From NCBI GenBank assembly GCA_900555705.1, contig USLV01000033.1, forward strand, positions 1 through 8,735: DNA of 8,735 bases, written 5' to 3'. The notes beneath the pieces are model-generated. The model ran no database searches and was not told where the DNA came from. It saw only the letters and a program-made list of their open reading frames with translations. A program made the translations under genes and the position numbers. Source of the DNA: an uncultured Oscillospiraceae bacterium (GTDB lineage: Bacteria > Bacillota > Clostridia > Oscillospirales > Acutalibacteraceae). Below, piece by piece: positions 6,130-8,735 of this stretch. The stretch's first letter is position 1. Each line of letters begins with the position of its first letter.

Positions 6130-7332
6130 TTACTCCTTTACTTCGCGATAGATATCCGCGAGCTCCTCCCGGCTCCAGAGAACCGGTACCGGATACAGCG
6201 GATGTGCCTCCCGGTCAGCCTGTTCCGCCAATAGCGGGATGTCCGCGTCCATGATTCCGGCGATCGTCGTCGGAATATCGAAGGAGGCGTTCAGCTCCTC
6301 GACGGCGCGGATAAACCGTTCGGCCAGCTGTTCGGCGTCCTCGCCGTCCTTGCCGAGCCCGGCACAGACGGCCAGCCGCGCCAACCGGGGATGGATCACC
6401 ACACCGTACCGGCGAAGAATCCGCGGCAGCAGAATGGCGTTGGTGAGGCCATGCGGCATATCGTAGCGGCCGCTCAGACTGTGGGATACGGCGTGGATAT
6501 AGCCGACATACGAGCGGGTGAACGCCCGTCCGGCGTAGTAGGCCGCATACAGCATCGCCCGCTCCGCCTGTTCGCTTTTGTGCTCGGCAGCATCCCGAAG
6601 ATTGGCAAAAATCAGCCGCACTGCCTCCTCGGCGTCGGCCCGGGTCTGCCTGGTCGTGGAGCGGCCGATATAGGCTTCCACAGCGTGGGTCAGCGCGTCG
6701 ATGCCGGTGGTGGCCGCGACGGCGCGCGGCAGCGTATGGATAACGCGTGTGTCCAGTACCGCATAGGAGGGGATAAGTGGGAAATCGTTGATGGCGAATT
6801 TGTGCCGGGTTTCCGAATCGGTGATGACGGCAGCGAGGGTGGTCTCGCTGCCGGTGCCCGCTGTGGTGGGGATGGCGATCAGCAGCGGCAGGCGCTTTCG
6901 CACCTTCAAAATACCGGCCATGGATGGTAGCGGCTTTTTCGGACGTACCAGCCGCGCACCGACCGCTTTGGCCAGATCCATCGGCGAGCCGCCGCCGAAC
7001 GCGATCAGCGCGTCGCAGTCCATCTCCCGGTAACGGGCGGCCGCGGCCTCGACAAGCGCGGTCGTCGGGTTGGGACGGGTCTCATCAAACACAACACAAT
7101 CGATCTCCGCCGCCACGAGGCTGGTTTGCAGCGGCTCGGTCAGTCCCAGCGCGACGAGGTTGCGATCAGTGATAAGAAGCGGGCGACGAATATGCTTTTC
7201 GCGCAGCAGCGCCGTGACCTGCTCGGTTCGATCGAGGATCGCCGGGTCGCGATAGGGGAGCAGCGGCAGCGCCGCCCGCAGTCCAAGCTGGAACGCGCGG
7301 CAATAGAGCGTTTTATACCAGATCATCGGCAT
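6130..7332 (-). CDS. Iron-containing alcohol dehydrogenase
   Basis: A group III (Fe-dependent) NAD(P)-linked alcohol dehydrogenase of 400 residues that interconverts aldehydes and alcohols. Dinucleotide-binding motif GGGSPMD at 113-119, then PTTAGTGSE at 155-163. Metal ligands follow the FucO spacing: Asp212 and His216 in GIDALTHAVEAY, His280 and His294 in HAVSHSLSGRYDMPHG, with His284 as the likely catalytic histidine. I place the start at ATG 7332, which has a G7 run as its ribosome binding site 6-7 nt away; the ATG at 7326 is possible. A start at 7371 would extend the protein 13 residues into the marR frame with no site in front. It overlaps the marR stop by 10 nt, so coupled translation is likely. 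Its substrate may be the same aldehyde handled by the next gene; inferred from context. Confidence 0.93.
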   Translation of the reverse strand: MPMIWYKTLYCRAFQLGLRAALPLLPYRDPAILDRTEQVTALLREKHIRRPLLITDRNLVALGLTEPLQTSLVAAEIDCVVFDETRPNPTTALVEAAAARYREMDCDALIAFGGGSPMDLAKAVGARLVRPKKPLPSMAGILKVRKRLPLLIAIPTTAGTGSETTLAAVITDSETRHKFAINDFPLIPSYAVLDTRVIHTLPRAVAATTGIDALTHAVEAYIGRSTTRQTRADAEEAVRLIFANLRDAAEHKSEQAERAMLYAAYYAGRAFTRSYVGYIHAVSHSLSGRYDMPHGLTNAILLPRILRRYGVVIHPRLARLAVCAGLGKDGEDAEQLAERFIRAVEELNASFDIPTTIAGIMDADIPLLAEQADREAHPLYPVPVLWSREELADIYREVKE

Positions 7333-7787
7333 GTTGTGTCCCCCCCTACGGTCAGCTCTTTCAGATTGCATCGAATGATCTCGAGCGCGCTGTAAAATGA
7401 CGCCCGCTGTTCATCGGTCAGCCCGCGTCCGCCGGCCTCCAATGCCGCGTCAATTCTCTGATCGATTTTATCGACAACTTCCTCGCCCTGCGGTGTGAGG
7501 GAATAGCGGTTGCGATAATCCCGCTTGCCGTCCTCCGGACGCGGCCGGGCGATCAGCTCCAGCGCCTCCAGTTCGCCGAGCGTCCGCGAGACGGCTGCCT
7601 TGTCCTCCCGGCAGTATTTCGACAGCTGTGTCGGCGTCAGCCCTCCCGGATTTCGTCCGAGATAATAGAGACACATGGTATGATTGCCTTTCAGCCCGAG
7701 CGCTTTCATCTCGGCCCGCTTGATTTTTTGTATATAGCGGTATACCTCGGCGATGGAAGCGGCAAAGGATTCGAATCGTTCACACAT
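7323..7787 (-). CDS. MarR-family transcriptional regulator
   Basis: A 154-residue winged-helix regulator, first gene of the minus-strand operon. The helix-turn-helix spans about residues 50-75, with recognition helix DKAAVSRTLGELE at 62-74, and a wing at 81-98 with DGKRDYRNRYSLT, the hallmark of the family. I chose ATG 7787 because GGAGG (7796-7800) is 8 nt upstream. The frame stays open to ATG 7895, but that lies upstream of the promoter and the expected transcription start near 7821, so the longer protein cannot come from this promoter. MarR proteins bind DNA as dimers and usually release it on binding a small ligand or on cysteine oxidation; cysteines are present at 2, 39, 59, 140 and 153. 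Two identical operators over its promoter indicate autorepression and control of the downstream genes. The inducer is unknown; an aldehyde or lipid is a guess from context. Confidence 0.93.
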   Translation of the reverse strand: MCERFESFAASIAEVYRYIQKIKRAEMKALGLKGNHTMCLYYLGRNPGGLTPTQLSKYCREDKAAVSRTLGELEALELIARPRPEDGKRDYRNRYSLTPQGEEVVDKIDQRIDAALEAGGRGLTDEQRASFYSALEIIRCNLKELTVGGDTTCR

Positions 7788-7805
7788 CTGTTTAGCCTCC
7801 ATACT

Positions 7806-7826
7806 AGATGTTGATTTGTCAACAAC
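7806..7826. promoter_or_regulatory. MarR operator O1 (over the transcription start)
   Basis: One of two identical 21-bp sites. It contains the perfect inverted repeat TGTTGA-TTTG-TCAACA (7809-7824). It covers the expected start of marR transcription, a position from which a bound dimer would block initiation. The second copy is centred 34 bp away. Confidence 0.82.
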
Positions 7827-7827
7827 C

Positions 7828-7856
7828 AGTATACCGTCAAGATGTTGATTTGTCAA
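7828..7856 (-). promoter_or_regulatory. marR operon promoter
   Basis: On the minus strand, TTGACA (7851-7856), a 17-bp spacer and TATACT (7828-7833), a near-perfect sigma-A promoter. Start of transcription is expected near 7821, giving a leader of about 34 nt. The -35 box lies inside operator O2, and operator O1 covers the start site. It should drive marR and the dehydrogenase and lysoplasmalogenase genes. Confidence 0.87.
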
Positions 7857-7860
7857 CAAC
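7840..7860. promoter_or_regulatory. MarR operator O2 (over the -35 box)
   Basis: Exact 21-bp copy of O1, with its inverted repeat at 7843-7858. It covers the marR -35 box and most of the spacer. Its edge is 15 bp from the divergent trpB -35 box, so a protein bound here could also influence trpB. The perfect identity of the two copies in an otherwise unrepeated region argues strongly for function. Confidence 0.82.
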
Positions 7861-7874
7861 TGCTTTTGCCGCCC

Positions 7875-7903
7875 TTGACAGTTTGGGGGATTCATGGGAT
7901 AAT
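7875..7903 (+). promoter_or_regulatory. trpB promoter
   Basis: TTGACA (7875-7880), a 17-bp spacer and GATAAT (7898-7903), one base from the full sigma-A consensus. Transcription should start near 7910, giving a leader of about 64 nt. It is divergent from the marR promoter, with 18 bp between the two -35 boxes. Confidence 0.85.
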
Positions 7904-7917
7904 ATTATAACTTATAT

Positions 7918-7942
7918 ATACGTACGAGCTTTGTCGACGTAT
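7918..7942 (+). promoter_or_regulatory. Hairpin in the trpB leader
   Basis: ATACGT-a-CGA pairs with TCG-ACGTAT around the loop GCTTTG, giving nine base pairs with one bulged A. No T-run follows. The leader is too short for a T-box, and no run of Trp codons or terminator/antiterminator pair is visible. It may affect mRNA stability or simply be chance. Confidence 0.35.
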
Positions 7943-7973
7943 GGTCGTGATTGAAAAAAGGAGGCTGTTAACG

Positions 7974-8735
7974 ATGAATCCCTATCGTGAATTTGAAAAT
8001 TACCTGAAGGAATTTCCGAACCGTGATGGTCGGTTCGGCGAATACGGAGGGCAGTATCTGCCCCCCGAGCTGGAGCCCGCGTTCCGTGAGATCGACGATG
8101 CCTATGAGGAGATTTGCCACAGCGCGCAGTTTATCAACGAGCTCCGTCGGATCCGCAAGGAGTTCCAGGGGCGGCCGACGCCGGTCTATCACTGCGAGCG
8201 GCTGTCCCGCAAGTTCAGCAAGTGCCAGATTTATTTGAAGCGCGAGGATCTCAATCACACCGGCGCGCACAAGCTCAACCACTGCATGGGCGAGGGCCTG
8301 CTCGCCAAGTATATGGGCAAGAAGAAGCTGATTGCGGAGACCGGCGCCGGTCAGCACGGCGTCGCGCTGGCAACTGCCGCCGCCTATTTCGGGCTGGAAT
8401 GCGACATCTATATGGGCGAGGTGGACATCGCCAAGCAGCATCCGAATGTGATCCGGATGCAGATGCTCGGCGCGCGCGTCGTGCCGGTCACCCACGGGCT
8501 CCAGACGCTCAAGGAGGCGGTGGACGCGGCTTTCGACGCTTATCTGAAGGAATATAAGGACGCGATCTACTGCATCGGCTCGGTCGTCGGACCGCATCCG
8601 TTCCCGAAGATGGTCCGGGATTTTCAGTCAGTGCTCGGCTTCGAGGCCCGGGAGCAGTTTCTCGAGATGACCGGCATTCTGCCGGACGCTGTGACCGCCG
8701 CGGTCGGCGGCGGCTCGAACTCGATGGGGATGTTC
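7974..8735 (+). CDS. trpB: Tryptophan synthase beta chain, 3'-truncated
   Basis: PLP enzyme that joins indole (from TrpA) and L-serine to make L-tryptophan in the cytoplasm. The first 254 residues are present; the window ends in the gene, where a full protein of about 400 is usual. Start at ATG 7974 with AGGAGG at 7959-7964, nine nt upstream; an in-frame ATG at 7941 lacks a site. Landmarks: GRPTPVYHCERL at 67-78, PLP lysine Lys100 in HTGAHK, catalytic Glu122 in AETGAGQHG, SVVGPHPFP, and the phosphate-binding GGGSN at 245-249. It differs from common TrpB1 proteins in places, for example LNHCMGEGLLAKYMGKK where INNALGQALLAK is usual, and its Schiff-base lysine is about 13 residues later than in Salmonella TrpB. 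No trp gene lies upstream; it heads its own transcript, so it may be a stand-alone, indole-salvaging TrpB. Whether trpA follows cannot be seen. Confidence 0.95.
   Translation, partial: MNPYREFENYLKEFPNRDGRFGEYGGQYLPPELEPAFREIDDAYEEICHSAQFINELRRIRKEFQGRPTPVYHCERLSRKFSKCQIYLKREDLNHTGAHKLNHCMGEGLLAKYMGKKKLIAETGAGQHGVALATAAAYFGLECDIYMGEVDIAKQHPNVIRMQMLGARVVPVTHGLQTLKEAVDAAFDAYLKEYKDAIYCIGSVVGPHPFPKMVRDFQSVLGFEAREQFLEMTGILPDAVTAAVGGGSNSMGMF

Noticed and set aside
4085..6151. A 688-codon open frame on the + strand
   Set aside because: It lies opposite the intact YhhN and aldehyde dehydrogenase genes. The translation is rich in His, Arg, Gln and Asp with no recognisable domain, as expected for the antisense of GC-rich coding DNA.
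7788..7895. N-terminal extension of MarR to ATG 7895
   Set aside because: It would start upstream of the marR promoter and run through both operators. The ATG at 7787 has a GGAGG site at the right distance and gives the normal family length.
7904..7973. T-box riboswitch or Trp attenuator in the trpB leader
   Set aside because: The leader is only about 64 nt, with no Trp-rich leader peptide and no terminator/antiterminator pair; T-box leaders are much longer.
7968..8597. A 209-codon open frame on the - strand
   Set aside because: It is the shadow of trpB, whose motifs are unambiguous.

Overview
This window looks like part of a moderately GC-rich Bacillota (Firmicutes) chromosome, probably an anaerobic Clostridia-type organism. 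The reasons are strong AGGAGG ribosome binding sites 8-10 nt before most starts, near-consensus TTGACA/TATAAT promoters, pilus-type (class C) sortases, a spore-associated type of membrane protein (DUF421), and family-level resemblance of the dehydrogenases and TrpB to clostridial proteins. The organism call is an inference. The first 30 bases are not biological: they match the Illumina Nextera (Tn5) read-2 adapter with its 19-bp mosaic end, so the sequence starts at a library fragment end and the first gene is cut there.

Layout. (1) 31-1553, + strand: two overlapping class C sortase genes, the end of what is probably a pilus locus, closed by a perfect 20-bp-stem terminator. (2) 1777-2463, +: a more AT-rich single gene for a DUF421/YetF-like membrane protein, with a possible forespore-type promoter. 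(3) 2641-3342, +: a single SGNH/GDSL-type hydrolase gene with its own promoter. (4) 7787 down to 3386, - strand: marR, iron-containing alcohol dehydrogenase, class 3-type aldehyde dehydrogenase, YhhN/TMEM86-type lysoplasmalogenase, DUF308 membrane protein. The first four are tightly packed. The DUF308 gene also has a candidate promoter of its own. Regions 3 and 4 converge on one shared 21-bp-stem terminator that overlaps both stop codons. (5) 7974-8735, +: trpB, divergent from marR and cut by the window end.

How the genes may work together. The marR promoter (TTGACA-17-TATACT) is covered by two identical 21-bp operators, each with a perfect inverted repeat, which is a textbook autorepressor layout. 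Lysoplasmalogenase releases a fatty aldehyde from lysoplasmalogen. An aldehyde dehydrogenase would oxidise that aldehyde to a fatty acid, and an Fe-alcohol dehydrogenase would reduce it to a fatty alcohol. The cluster therefore reads as a possible regulated plasmalogen-turnover or fatty-aldehyde-disposal operon. The enzyme families and operators are seen in the sequence; the shared pathway is inferred. No gene-free stretch exceeds 300 bases, and I see no tRNA, rRNA, CRISPR array or insertion sequence.
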